Notes under the pieces: generated by a model | Database searches by the model: none | Seen by the model: only the letters and a program-made list of their open reading frames with translations | Told to the model about the DNA's origin: nothing | In this document: in pieces, positions 40,325 to 50,221 of the stretch | How the letters are laid out: every line of letters starts with the position of its first letter | Numbering within the stretch: the stretch's first letter is position 1 | Position numbers and translations under genes: made by a program | Source of the DNA: JAHIGH01 sp964564035 | GTDB taxonomy: Bacteria > Patescibacteriota > Microgenomatia > Levybacterales > UBA12049 | DNA length: 53,331 bases | Assembly (NCBI GenBank): GCA_964564035.1 | Contig: CAZLZN010000008.1 | Location: 1-53,331, forward strand | Direction: 5' to 3'

Positions 40325-43291
40325 ATGAGTCAATTTTTAAAAAATTATCTTTCAGCAAAATTATTTAAAGTACTATTTTTTTGTCTTTTTGTATTTATCT
40401 TGATCACAGCGTCTTTTGCGCTACCTTTCTTTAAAGAAGTTAATGCGCAGCAAAATGTTCAGGTAAGCATTCCGTCAAACATTAGCCCGATCCAAGAGGG
40501 GTTAGTAAGCGCAACGCCAAGATTTCCGAAAAATTCAGCGGATAAAAGGGTAGAGGAAAAGCCAGCTAGACAGGATCCGAAATTCGCTGAAACAGCAAAG
40601 GAAATAATTGAGAAAAAAAATAATATAGATAAGAATAAATTGAAAATTGCCAACGCTAGCGATGCTCAGTTTATCTATTCTGGTAAAAAAGCTCATAGCA
40701 TTAAATTGATTGACGATCGAGGTGTTATTTATGGGATAACGCTTGATGATGCAGGCAGAGAACTTGATGATAAAATTTTAGCAGCGGAAGATCTTGGAAT
40801 AAAAAAAGCTAAATACGGTAAATTCGAACCAGCATTTTTTGAAAAACTAACAAATGAACCGATTGAAAAGCCTGTAAAAGCAATAATTGTATTGAAAATC
40901 CCATATTTTGATCCACTTTCAAGACCCGCTGGCCAGCTGCCCGATAATGGTTCCAATATCTCACAAAATGAAATTGATAAATTAAATAAAGATGAAAAAG
41001 AATTATTAGACTCTAAATCAAAGCCTGTATTAGAGGCAGTTATTAAAAAATTCAATGACAAGGGCTATGATATATCGGGAATTACTGATGGATTAGTCTC
41101 AATCGAGTTGCCTATCAAAGTTTTAAAAGAAATTCAAGAGTGGGATGAAGTAGAGGGTATAAATGATGGTACTACTAAATATAAGCCTGCGCTTGCATCC
41201 GCAAGACCTGCATCCGGCATAACAGCAATAAATAATAGGAACATTAATGGTACAGGAGTAAAAGTTGCTCAAATAGAAGTCGGCGAAGGCAATGGGATTG
41301 GCGTTCGTTTACCAACAACTAATCCTTATCTGCCTATGACAAATATTATTCAAGATATAACTTATGCATGTCCATCTGCCGGACATCATGCATCTATGGT
41401 CGCCGGAATTTTAAAGAGTACAAATTTAGCAAATACCGGTCTTGCTACAGGTGTAACTCTTTGGGCAAGCGGGTCTTGCAGTGGAGACAAAAGCCAGGTA
41501 TATAATAGGCAATTCGAAGCGGCTTCCGGTCAGCAAGCAAGTGCTATAAACATGAGTATGCAATGTTTTCCTGAAGGGCCTGATTGTCCCCGATATCCTA
41601 ATAGTTCTACCGGTCAATTTGACGGTATGGCGTTTTATAGCACACATCCTTCTTTAATAATTTCTGCTGGTAATACTGGCTGGAATTCTCCATATGGAGA
41701 TGGTACATATAATATATACGATATTGCGACAGCGTATAATGTGATTACTGTTGGAAGCTATGATGATAAGAATAACGAAGACCCATTTGATGATACGATT
41801 AGTGATGATTTCTCTAGCTGGAAAAATCCTTCATCTCAGCACGGGGATCGTGAGAAGCCTGAACTAGTCGCTCCCGGGACAAATATTGTTTCAACCGGCG
41901 TATCATCAATATTGCAATCAGGGAGCGGTACAAGCTTTGCGGCGCCAATTGTGACAGGAGGTTCAGCTTTATTAATGCAGCGGGCAGCAATATTGAAAAA
42001 TGAGCCCGAAGCATTGAAGGCTTTACTTTTAGTAACAGCAAGAAATGATGTCGCTAGGGATGGTCAAATACCATCAGGTGACAGTAAAGATGGATACGGC
42101 GGTGTAGATTTCGATTGGGCAGATAAGTTACTGCAAGGAATTACAGGAGGCTCTGTAGTTTTTGGTGATTATAGATGTGAATCTACCCCAACCCCTTATA
42201 ACATAAATATGAACATCACCAATACTCAGCCTCAAAGAGCATTCTTTGTATGGCGAGTTAACTGGTATGACCCAAGCTATTCGTCGCAACCTAATATGGA
42301 TTTCGATATAACCATAAAAGACCCCAATGGCAATGTTGTCGGATCCTCGGCGTCATACGATAATAATATTGAAGGGGTTTATTTTTACCCTACAGTTACA
42401 GGAAATTACACAATGGAGGTCAACAGATACCGCTGTAATACTCCTTATACTTATACCAGATACGCAGCAGGATGGAATCAAGTGCCAACGTACATTGTGG
42501 AATATTTTAACAATAAAACTTTATCTGGTACTCCGGTGCTTAGAAGATTTGAAGAGTTTATAAACTATGATTGGGGATATGGATCTCCCGGATCAGGCGT
42601 TAACTCTGATAATTTTTCCGTCCGATGGACAAAGACGGAGCATTTTAACGCCGGAACATATGAGTTTACAGCAACAAGCGATGACGGAGTAAGGCTTTAT
42701 ATTGATAATGTAAAGATCATTGATAAATGGATTGATCAGGGAGCCACAACTTATAAAGCAATAAGAAATCTGACAGATGGTAATCACACAATAAAATATG
42801 AGTATTATGATAATACCAACGGTGCTGTTGCAAAATTAAGTTATGAAAAAGTCACACCGATCATATCAGGCGGAATTTACAGATTGGTTAATCAGTGTAG
42901 TGGTAAGGTCATGGATGTGTCCGGTGGGTCAACTGCAGATCTTGCTAATATCCAACAATGGGGCTGGGCAAATGTAGCACAGCAAAAATGGAAAATTGAC
43001 AGCTTAACAGGAGGATTTTATAAATTAACCGCCCAGCACAGTAACAAAGTTGCCGAGGTATATGGTAATTCGGTGTTGGACGGGGGTAATGTATCTCAAT
43101 ATACATGGAATGGGGGGAATAATCAGCAGTGGGGCATATTAAATGTTGGAGCAGGATATTCAAAATTTATAGTGCGCCACAGTGGTAAAGTATTAGATGT
43201 CTATAATGCCTCATTAAATGATGGAGCAAATATTAATCAATGGGGCGACAATGGCTCTTGCGCACAGAGGTGGAGACTTGACAAGCTATAA
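40325..43291 (+). CDS. Secreted subtilase-like protein with PA14 and ricin-lectin domains (copy 1)
   Basis: A 988-residue exported protein. It has an N-terminal hydrophobic signal (about 15-40, ending in VNAQ), a long pro-like region (to about 300) and an S8 subtilase domain with H355 (HASMVAGI), N450 (SAGN) and S537 (GTSFAAP). The Asp position is Glu318 (VAQIEVGEG). A beta-sandwich domain (about 620-720), a PA14 domain (about 722-850: SDDGVRLYIDNVKIIDKW) and a ricin B-type lectin domain with QW-type repeats (about 855-988) follow. It probably binds carbohydrate at the cell surface or on a host; protease activity needs testing because of the Glu. A small membrane-protein gene follows after 2 bp. 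Confidence 0.9.
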   Translation: MSQFLKNYLSAKLFKVLFFCLFVFILITASFALPFFKEVNAQQNVQVSIPSNISPIQEGLVSATPRFPKNSADKRVEEKPARQDPKFAETAKEIIEKKNNIDKNKLKIANASDAQFIYSGKKAHSIKLIDDRGVIYGITLDDAGRELDDKILAAEDLGIKKAKYGKFEPAFFEKLTNEPIEKPVKAIIVLKIPYFDPLSRPAGQLPDNGSNISQNEIDKLNKDEKELLDSKSKPVLEAVIKKFNDKGYDISGITDGLVSIELPIKVLKEIQEWDEVEGINDGTTKYKPALASARPASGITAINNRNINGTGVKVAQIEVGEGNGIGVRLPTTNPYLPMTNIIQDITYACPSAGHHASMVAGILKSTNLANTGLATGVTLWASGSCSGDKSQVYNRQFEAASGQQASAINMSMQCFPEGPDCPRYPNSSTGQFDGMAFYSTHPSLIISAGNTGWNSPYGDGTYNIYDIATAYNVITVGSYDDKNNEDPFDDTISDDFSSWKNPSSQHGDREKPELVAPGTNIVSTGVSSILQSGSGTSFAAPIVTGGSALLMQRAAILKNEPEALKALLLVTARNDVARDGQIPSGDSKDGYGGVDFDWADKLLQGITGGSVVFGDYRCESTPTPYNINMNITNTQPQRAFFVWRVNWYDPSYSSQPNMDFDITIKDPNGNVVGSSASYDNNIEGVYFYPTVTGNYTMEVNRYRCNTPYTYTRYAAGWNQVPTYIVEYFNNKTLSGTPVLRRFEEFINYDWGYGSPGSGVNSDNFSVRWTKTEHFNAGTYEFTATSDDGVRLYIDNVKIIDKWIDQGATTYKAIRNLTDGNHTIKYEYYDNTNGAVAKLSYEKVTPIISGGIYRLVNQCSGKVMDVSGGSTADLANIQQWGWANVAQQKWKIDSLTGGFYKLTAQHSNKVAEVYGNSVLDGGNVSQYTWNGGNNQQWGILNVGAGYSKFIVRHSGKVLDVYNASLNDGANINQWGDNGSCAQRWRLDKL

Positions 43292-43753
43292 TTATGAATG
43301 CTTTCATTAAGCCTAATGCCTCAAAAGTTAAAATACTTGCCATAATCGTATTATTATTAATTTTTTGGTATTTTTTCTACTTAAATAATTATAATTGTAA
43401 TTACCCAGACAATATTGGTAGATATAGTACTCCGGGAGTTATAGTTAAATATCCAGATAATGTTTGGCTTGATTTGTGGGATAAAATATCTTCTCCCTGT
43501 CCATCTCCATTAACATCAAATCAAATTCTACTAGTTTATGGATTAAAGATTTTAATTTTTATTATATCAGCCATTATAATTTATTTAGTATCCTGTTTTA
43601 TAGCAGAGTTTTTGTTAAAGAAAAGGCAGTAGAAATGAAATATTTTAAATAAAAAAAGCTCAAATATTTATTTACCGCTTGTTAGAATAATTTTTCCAGG
43701 TTCTATATTTATCTGATATAGACGTTTTTGAAGTATTGTTTGAATATATATTG
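43226..43753. repeat. 528-bp perfect direct repeat, copy 1
   Basis: Identical by eye to 50300-50827 at a constant offset of 7074 bp. It covers the last 22 codons of the ricin domain, the whole 112-aa membrane-protein gene, the following spacer, and the 3' end of a pflA-like gene on the minus strand. Confidence 0.9.
43294..43632 (+). CDS. Two-helix membrane protein with a Cys loop (copy 1)
   Basis: A 112-residue protein with a membrane helix (about 12-32), an extracytoplasmic loop with C36 and a second Cys in SSPCPSP, then a second helix (about 78-104) and a basic tail KKRQ. The loop pattern (YP, then WLDLWDKI, then CPSP) is shared with the larger membrane protein at 49363, so they form a family. 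No known family was recognised. It starts 2 bp after the subtilase stop and is identical to the gene at 50368. It may anchor, process or protect against the secreted protein. Confidence 0.8.
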   Translation: MNAFIKPNASKVKILAIIVLLLIFWYFFYLNNYNCNYPDNIGRYSTPGVIVKYPDNVWLDLWDKISSPCPSPLTSNQILLVYGLKILIFIISAIIIYLVSCFIAEFLLKKRQ

Positions 43754-43768
43754 GGCGCCGTTGATTGC
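43709..43768 (-). pseudogene. Relic of a pflA C-terminus
   Basis: On the minus strand it encodes AINGAQYIFKQYFKNVYIR, almost the same as the true PflA end. Up to 43753 it is identical to the real gene; beyond that, related but different codons continue for five codons and then homology stops. It shows that a pflA-like gene end once lay here. Confidence 0.7.
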
Positions 43769-43792
43769 CAGGTTTTTAATTTATAAAATGTA

Positions 43793-45508
43793 TTAATATG
43801 TGAATTTGTCGTTGAGAATAGCTTGATATAATTGATCTATTCTGGTATCAGGAGATAGCCCTTTAGCTTTTTGTATTTCTTGTAAGGCGGTTTGTTTATC
43901 TCCGAGCTTATAATTAGTAATAGCTTTTAAAACTAAAAGACTACTGTTATTAGGGAAACGTGATATGCCCATGTTGCTAATCTTTTTAGCGTCATTTAAT
44001 TTTCCTTGTTTTAAAAGTATTCTTCCATAATTTAAATATATTACTCCATAGTCATCCGATCGAAGACCATTCTGATAAGTTGTTTCTGCTTTTTGAAAAT
44101 TTCCTTCAGGCTCATAGGCAATTGCCAAATTTACTATTAGCGGCGGCTGATTAGGATTACGCAAAAGTAAGGATTCATAATGTTTTCGCGCTTCCTGTAA
44201 ATTTCCGCGGGCAACCAGTTCTCCGGCTAAAAGATTTTCAATCCTGTCATTCCTTTCATATCTTAGATCATTACTGTAAAGCGTTAAGCCATCATACCAA
44301 TTAGTATTCCTGATTATTGTTCTCAAGGAAAGAATACACACTATTATAATCATTAAATATATACTTAAATTTCTTAAATTGTATCTTCCTATTTTTATAT
44401 TTTGTAGACAAATCCCAATTATTCCCAACAATCCAATCATCGGAAAATAAAACATATGATCAGCAACTGTCATATCTAGTGGTAAAAGTTGAAGATGAAA
44501 ACCAACACCCATCAGAAGCCACATCACAAAGAAGATAAATAACTTAATATGTCCCCTGCTTGTTCTCCATATCCAAAATCCTAGGATACAAATTAATGCA
44601 AGAAATAAAATATCCAAAACAAGCGGAACAAAAAATCTACTGTCTGCCTCGGGTATCATCCACTCCTGATAAATATATAGATCCATGGGGAAAAAGAAGG
44701 TTTTAATATAAAACCAGAATATAGCCGGCATAGTAAAAATTCTCCCCTCAAGCGGAGCTGTCATCATAGGGACATCAGGTAGATGGATAATATTTACTTT
44801 TGCTATAAAGAACCTTATGAACAGATAGATACTAATTGGCGCAATAATAATAGATAATGTTTTTATTATTCCTGTTAAAGATTTTTTAGAGAATATAAAA
44901 TAATAAATAATTATGAGTAGTCCAAATAGTATACCTGTCTCTTTTGAGAATAATGATAATAAAATGAGGATACTTATTATTATACTTTTTTTAATTGTCA
45001 GCTTACCTTTTTGAAACAGAATAAACGCAATTATCCCAAAAAAGAAAAATAGTGGCTCACCTAAAGTAGAAATATAAGACACTGATTCCACATTCATTGG
45101 ATGAATTAAGAAAACAAGCGATAAACTAAAAGCTAACAATTCTTTGAAAAACCTTTTTAATAGGTAAAATAGAAGAAGTGAATTAACAATATGGATTAAT
45201 AATTGAAGAGAGTGATAATAAAAAGTTTGTTGACCAAAAAACGTATAAATTACGGAAAAAGCAGTTGTCATCATTGGTCGGTAATACAATCCCCCTAGAT
45301 TAGTACTGCCTTGAGGTGCAAAAGTGCTCCCGAGAAAAAAACTCGTTATATTAGAGATTGAATGGACCATGTAGTTATTTTGAATTTGCTGCACATCATC
45401 CCACACAAAAGCGCCAAATAGACTGTTAAAGTAAACTATAATTCCAATAATAATTAATAAAAAATTAAATTTATATTTTATAAAAGTTGTTGATTCGTCG
45501 GCAGTCAT
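43793..45508 (-). CDS. TMTC-like membrane O-mannosyltransferase with TPR repeats
   Basis: A 571-residue protein. The first 410 residues are polytopic (about 10-11 helices). The catalytic-type acidic pair is Asp37-Asp38 in FVWDDVQQI, and LYYRPMMTTAF and HPMNVESVSYISTLGEP follow, typical of TMTC/GT-C protein glycosylation proteins. Residues about 415-560 carry four or so tetratricopeptide repeats (NPNQPPLIVNLAIAYEPEGN, and YLNYGRILLKQGKLNDAKKI). It probably adds a sugar to secreted proteins. It lies between the two subtilase modules, divergent from copy 2, so the subtilases are obvious candidate targets. Confidence 0.88.
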   Translation of the reverse strand: MTADESTTFIKYKFNFLLIIIGIIVYFNSLFGAFVWDDVQQIQNNYMVHSISNITSFFLGSTFAPQGSTNLGGLYYRPMMTTAFSVIYTFFGQQTFYYHSLQLLIHIVNSLLLFYLLKRFFKELLAFSLSLVFLIHPMNVESVSYISTLGEPLFFFFGIIAFILFQKGKLTIKKSIIISILILLSLFSKETGILFGLLIIIYYFIFSKKSLTGIIKTLSIIIAPISIYLFIRFFIAKVNIIHLPDVPMMTAPLEGRIFTMPAIFWFYIKTFFFPMDLYIYQEWMIPEADSRFFVPLVLDILFLALICILGFWIWRTSRGHIKLFIFFVMWLLMGVGFHLQLLPLDMTVADHMFYFPMIGLLGIIGICLQNIKIGRYNLRNLSIYLMIIIVCILSLRTIIRNTNWYDGLTLYSNDLRYERNDRIENLLAGELVARGNLQEARKHYESLLLRNPNQPPLIVNLAIAYEPEGNFQKAETTYQNGLRSDDYGVIYLNYGRILLKQGKLNDAKKISNMGISRFPNNSSLLVLKAITNYKLGDKQTALQEIQKAKGLSPDTRIDQLYQAILNDKFTY

Positions 45509-45648
45509 CAGTATATATTACTCTAAATTATAATTCACATCTATGCAAGTTTTTATTTTTAGCTTATGTCTTAACTAAGGTCGTTGAAAACGAATCTCGC
45601 TGATTTGGATGAGTTTTTATAATGCTATGCTGTATTCCCACATACCCA

Positions 45649-45677
45649 TTGACAGAAGAGTATAAAAAAATTAATCT
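45649..45677 (+). promoter_or_regulatory. Promoter of subtilase gene 2
   Basis: TTGACA at 45649-45654, a 17-bp spacer and TAATCT at 45672-45677; eight bases then lead to the ATG, predicting a very short leader. The region upstream (45523-45600) resembles that of gene copy 1. Confidence 0.5.
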
Positions 45678-45685
45678 AAATATAA

Positions 45686-48595
45686 ATGAAATTAAATATC
45701 ACAAAATCGGTTTTTAAATCCTCTCCGAGGCACTTGTCTACACTGATTATTCTTTCTATATTCTTAATAACAATAATTACCGCGTTTACCCTCCCCTCCC
45801 CGCAGGCAATTGCACAAGATAACAAAAAACCATCAATTACACCGACTATAAATTTAGAGCCAACTGCAAGTGGCACTCCGCGTAAGCTGATCACGGAAAA
45901 GACGAAACAAGATGCTAGATTTGCTGATATAGCCAAAGACAAAGTATCCAAAAAACTGAATATTGCCAAAGAGAAACTTAAGGTCGCAAATGCAAAAGAC
46001 GCGGTATTTCGCTTTTCCGGCAAAAAATCCCACGATGTAAAACTGACTGATTCAAGTGGAAAAATTTATAAAATAAGTCTGGATGACGATGATAATGAGA
46101 TTGATTTTGAAGCAATGGCCAAAGAAGACAGGGAGATAAAAATTGCCAAATACGGGAAATTTACCCCTGATTTTTATGAAAGACTCTCTAAAGAGAAAGA
46201 GGACACATCGGTCAAAGCATTAATAGTTGTGGAATCGCCAAATGTAAAACCTTTGCCGCGTCCGGATACAAAGTTTCCGGATAACACCAATAACCCAGCG
46301 CTTGAGGAACTGGACGCGATAACCAAGAGGGAAAAAGACATGCAGGACGCTGCTTTCAAACCGATATTGGAGACGACGATTGAGAAATTTAAAACTAAGG
46401 GATATGATTTTATAGATAACACTACAGGAGTATTTATTGCTGATATAACAGCAAGAGACCTGAAAGAGATCGAGAAATGGGATGAGATAAAGCAAATTTC
46501 TGACGGTTCAGGTAAACTTGAGGACTTTCTGGCATCTGCCGGAGCAGCATCGGGAGTGACGGCCGTAAATAGTAGAAATATTAATGGATCGGGTGTGATT
46601 ATCGGTGTGATTGAGGCAAATGGAAGATATTCCCGGAATACTACAATAACACCCGATTTACCGTTGGCAAACATAACGCAAGACACGACTTATGTATGCC
46701 CTACTCCCGGCGACCATGCTACACAAGTAGTCGGTGTTTTGAAGAGTACCAATACATTAAATTCAGGTGTTGCACAGGGAGCAAGTCTTTGGGTGAGCGG
46801 AGCGTGTGGTGGCGATAAAGACCAGATGATTGATAGGGCTCAATATTCTGTTAATAGTACAGGAGTTAAAGTTGTCAATCTCAGTGCAGGCTGTACTGTT
46901 GAAGGCGACTCGTCTTGCTATAGGTATCCCGATGCCTACGCAGCAAAATATGACGAGCTAATTTGGAGCAAGTATGCGTCTGTTGTTGCAGGGGCAGGAA
47001 ATGGCAACAATGACAGAAAAATTATGGGGTTTCAAACAGCGTATAATCTGTTAACAATCGGAAATTATGACGACTGGAACAACAACGACCCGAGCGATGA
47101 TATAATGTCAGCGGATTCAAGCTACGTAAATCCTATCTCATATCACAACGACCGGGAGAAACCCGAGGTAGTTGCGCCGGGGAAATTTGTAACTTCTACC
47201 GGCTACACAGCTCCTCTTATAGAAGCTAGCGGCACAAGCTTCTCGGCGCCTGTTGTGAGCGGGGGACTGGCAGCTCTCATGCAGAGGTATCCCAATTTTA
47301 AAGCGGAACCTGAAGCGCTAAAGGCGCTTGTTATAGCAACGGCGAGAAATAATATTAAAGGCAATAATATACCATATGACTGGGAAGACAGTGAAGACGG
47401 GTATGGAGCAGTAGACTTCGATTTGGCAGATAAAGTATTGACCGGACAGGCAAGAGGGTCTCAGGAAGCACATGATTATAGATGCGGTGACGGAGCATAT
47501 AATATACCGATTAATGTCACAAATACTAACCCTCACAGAATTGTGGTAACATGGAGAGTCAATCCGACATATATAGACTATAGTAACCGACCGAACGTGG
47601 ATCTTGACATAGAAGTTAGGGACGCTAGCGGCAACTGGGTAGGTGGTTCATATTCATATGATAATAATGTAGAAGCAACTATCTTCTGGCCATCAATTAC
47701 AGGTACTTATACTGCAAGTATTTACGCAGGCTGTGAGCCGCTTTGGCCGGATACAAGATTTGCGCTCGCTTGGAGTGAGGTTCCTAACCCATTTACCGCT
47801 CAATATTTTAATAACACAACACTTTCGGGCACGCCTGCCGTAACCAGAAAAGACCCGAAAATAGGTTTTGACTGGGGCACGGATTCACCGGACGGAGCAA
47901 TAAATTCCGATAATTTCTCGGCAAGATGGACAAAGACAGAAAATTTTACAGCAGGAACATATACATTCACCGCAACTGGTGACGACGGAATAAGGCTTTA
48001 TGTTGATAATGTATTGATAATTGACAAATGGTTCGATCAGGGGCCGACTACATATACCGCAACCAGAACGCTTACAGCCGGCAACCATACAATAAAATTT
48101 GAATACTACGACAGCGGGGGTGGGGCAGTTGCGAGGATGGGATACGAGAGAATGACGCCTATTGTATCAGGTGGAGTATATAAGCTGGTTAATCAATGCA
48201 GCGGCAAAGTGTTGGATGTTGACGGAGGAAAAACGAATGATGGCGCAAATGTCCAGATATGGAGTTGGGCAAATGTGGGCCAGCAAAGATGGAAGACTGA
48301 AAGCTTAACGGGAGGATATTATAAACTTATTCCTCAACATGCTACTAGCAAAGTATTGGAGATCTGGGGAAATTTACTAAATGATTTTGCCGACGCGGAT
48401 ATCTGGGGATGGAATGGAGGAAATAATCAACAATGGAGTATCGTAAATGGAGGTATTGGATTTTCAAAGATTCTTGCACGACACAGCGGCAAAGCGTTGG
48501 ATGTCGATCAAGCATCGGTTCTGAATGGTGCTGGCGTACAACAGTTTTTTGATAACCACTCTTGCGCGCAAAGGTGGCAACTAATAAAACTATGA
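45686..48595 (+). CDS. Secreted subtilase-like protein with PA14 and ricin-lectin domains (copy 2)
   Basis: A 969-residue paralogue of the protein at 40325 with the same domain order. The hydrophobic signal is at about 15-42; the pro-like region runs to about 295. The subtilase domain has Glu310 at the Asp position (VIEANGR), H344 (HATQVVGV) and S518 (GTSFSAP). A beta-sandwich follows, then PA14 (about 705-830, GDDGIRLYVDNVLIIDKWFD) and ricin (about 831-969). Divergence is spread over the whole length, so this is an old duplicate, unlike the identical 528-bp repeat nearby. A different small membrane protein follows after 37 bp. Confidence 0.9.
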   Translation: MKLNITKSVFKSSPRHLSTLIILSIFLITIITAFTLPSPQAIAQDNKKPSITPTINLEPTASGTPRKLITEKTKQDARFADIAKDKVSKKLNIAKEKLKVANAKDAVFRFSGKKSHDVKLTDSSGKIYKISLDDDDNEIDFEAMAKEDREIKIAKYGKFTPDFYERLSKEKEDTSVKALIVVESPNVKPLPRPDTKFPDNTNNPALEELDAITKREKDMQDAAFKPILETTIEKFKTKGYDFIDNTTGVFIADITARDLKEIEKWDEIKQISDGSGKLEDFLASAGAASGVTAVNSRNINGSGVIIGVIEANGRYSRNTTITPDLPLANITQDTTYVCPTPGDHATQVVGVLKSTNTLNSGVAQGASLWVSGACGGDKDQMIDRAQYSVNSTGVKVVNLSAGCTVEGDSSCYRYPDAYAAKYDELIWSKYASVVAGAGNGNNDRKIMGFQTAYNLLTIGNYDDWNNNDPSDDIMSADSSYVNPISYHNDREKPEVVAPGKFVTSTGYTAPLIEASGTSFSAPVVSGGLAALMQRYPNFKAEPEALKALVIATARNNIKGNNIPYDWEDSEDGYGAVDFDLADKVLTGQARGSQEAHDYRCGDGAYNIPINVTNTNPHRIVVTWRVNPTYIDYSNRPNVDLDIEVRDASGNWVGGSYSYDNNVEATIFWPSITGTYTASIYAGCEPLWPDTRFALAWSEVPNPFTAQYFNNTTLSGTPAVTRKDPKIGFDWGTDSPDGAINSDNFSARWTKTENFTAGTYTFTATGDDGIRLYVDNVLIIDKWFDQGPTTYTATRTLTAGNHTIKFEYYDSGGGAVARMGYERMTPIVSGGVYKLVNQCSGKVLDVDGGKTNDGANVQIWSWANVGQQRWKTESLTGGYYKLIPQHATSKVLEIWGNLLNDFADADIWGWNGGNNQQWSIVNGGIGFSKILARHSGKALDVDQASVLNGAGVQQFFDNHSCAQRWQLIKL

Positions 48596-48632
48596 TGAAT
48601 AGATATTAATAGAAATTACTAAAGATAATACT

Positions 48633-49157
48633 GTGAAAATATTTTCAAAACATAATATATACGCTACATTCTTATTATATCCCACATTTCAATTTATTAC
48701 CTCCTGGGTAAATATGTATTTTGGCAATTTCAATTATGACTATTTCAATTACGCGATATCTCATATTCTTGCGGCATTTTTTCTTGCGTATTTTGTCTCA
48801 ATTCTGATTGGAGAAAAACTTACATCTCATTTTAGATTAACGTTACTTAAAACGCTAACTATACTCGCTATTGCAACTATAACTAGCGTTATTTATTTCA
48901 ATAGTGCGTTAAAAATTTTGGGAATCGACAATTCATTTTATATGACAGTTCATTTCTATGAGAATGCCTCATATTGCAAAGCGGAGAAAGGGAATCTATG
49001 TGATCTTGCAATCCCAAAAAATTCAGCCCTTGCAGCCGTGATATATGGACCCGCAATTATACTTTCACTTGTTAATACGTATGTGATCTATAAAATTGTA
49101 TCGATTTTCTCACCTAAACGTAAAAAAGGGTCGAAATACAAAGCGTTTGAAAAATAG
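48633..49157 (+). CDS. Small polytopic membrane protein after subtilase 2
   Basis: A 174-residue protein starting at GTG, with about four hydrophobic segments (residues 10-25, 42-62, 70-95 and 132-155) and a Cys pair in a predicted outer loop (ASYCKAEKGNLCDLAIP). No known family was recognised. It occupies the same place behind subtilase 2 that the 112-aa protein occupies behind subtilase 1, but is not clearly homologous to it. Its C-terminus is basic (SPKRKKGSKYK). Confidence 0.75.
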   Translation: MKIFSKHNIYATFLLYPTFQFITSWVNMYFGNFNYDYFNYAISHILAAFFLAYFVSILIGEKLTSHFRLTLLKTLTILAIATITSVIYFNSALKILGIDNSFYMTVHFYENASYCKAEKGNLCDLAIPKNSALAAVIYGPAIILSLVNTYVIYKIVSIFSPKRKKGSKYKAFEK

Positions 49158-49182
49158 CATGTCCGACGTGTATTTATTATTT

Positions 49183-49338
49183 CAGTATTGTAAACGGTGG
49201 CATTATCTTTAATGCTTCAGGAAAGGCATAGTGAAGATTCATCAATGTAGACAATGCAGGTCTGCATGACGGGGCAGATATCTGGCAATGAGGGGACAAG
49301 GCTCTTGCGCTCAGAGATGGAGGCTGGATAGATTATAA
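49183..49338 (+). pseudogene. Decayed ricin-domain tail (relic 1)
   Basis: A degenerate copy of the ricin C-terminus. SIVNGGI is followed by stops, and VDNAGLHDGADIWQ ends in a TGA that should be TGG. One base is missing further on, after which the frame-corrected text reads GSCAQRWRLDRL and a TAA. It has nonsense and frameshift damage. The membrane-protein gene at 49363 follows, as in an intact module. Confidence 0.85.
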
Positions 49339-49362
49339 TTACTAATAAATATCCCCAAAACA

Positions 49363-50157
49363 ATGAGAGAGATAATTAAACCAACACTTGCAAAAATAAT
49401 CTTTTCATTAATTATAATCATTTTTTTCTGGTTTTTATTTTTTATCATATTTGGATTTTTTACATATACGCCAGCATGCGATAGCAATCCATACTATTAT
49501 TATGGTTATCCAGAAAAGCTAAGATTGATGTGGCAATTCATATTATCCAATTGCACTATTCCCTTCAGGGATCTTTATACATATGGCTTTATAAGATTTG
49601 GTATTTTTTTATTAATGTCTTTCGGAATTTATGTCATGGTCAGTTCATTAATCACAATTATCAATAATAAAACCTCAGAAAAATTTAAAACAAGGCTTAT
49701 TAGAATTGTTAGCATGATAATTATTTTTTTTAGACCAACAAAGATTAAATTAATTAGCGCGAGCATATTGATAATTATGTTCGTGATATTTTACAATTCT
49801 TATTCCATGATCAATTCAGGCATATGTAAATTGAGCTCAGAACGACAGCTGTCATCTTCCGGGTTGCTTTTGTGTCCAGCTTATCCTTATAATGCCTTAT
49901 GCAGGCTATATCCCGGCCCTGGTTTATTGTCCCGTAACATATTTGAAGTTTGGCATGACAGATGGGAAAGCATCTGGCCTTTTCTACATACAGCATGCCC
50001 ACCACTCGCAGGATCTGGTATTGAGGTAGACGTAAATATCGCAAAAGGAGTGATTCTTATTATCTTAACCGTTGCTTTCTATGTAATATCATGTGCGGGT
50101 GCTGCTTTTGTCAGCAGTGTGAAGACAAAAAATCTTAAAAGACGTTCTGAAAATTAA
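49363..50157 (+). CDS. Four-helix membrane protein, internally duplicated relative of the 112-aa protein
   Basis: A 264-residue protein made of two similar halves. Each has a helix, a Cys-containing outer loop with an aromatic W and a late Cys, then a second helix. The second half (VWHDRWESIWPFLHTACPPL, then AFYVISCAGAAFV) matches the 112-aa protein's LDLWDKISSPCPSP and IYLVSCFIAEFL. The first half has YPEKLRLMWQFILSNCTIPF. It ends with a basic tail (KTKNLKRRSEN). It sits behind a decayed ricin tail, so its partner subtilase may be lost. Confidence 0.78.
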   Translation: MREIIKPTLAKIIFSLIIIIFFWFLFFIIFGFFTYTPACDSNPYYYYGYPEKLRLMWQFILSNCTIPFRDLYTYGFIRFGIFLLMSFGIYVMVSSLITIINNKTSEKFKTRLIRIVSMIIIFFRPTKIKLISASILIIMFVIFYNSYSMINSGICKLSSERQLSSSGLLLCPAYPYNALCRLYPGPGLLSRNIFEVWHDRWESIWPFLHTACPPLAGSGIEVDVNIAKGVILIILTVAFYVISCAGAAFVSSVKTKNLKRRSEN

Positions 50158-50221
50158 AATGTGTTTATCTAGATAACGATTATGATGAATGGAAACGGAA
50201 GCAATAATAATCATGAATTAG

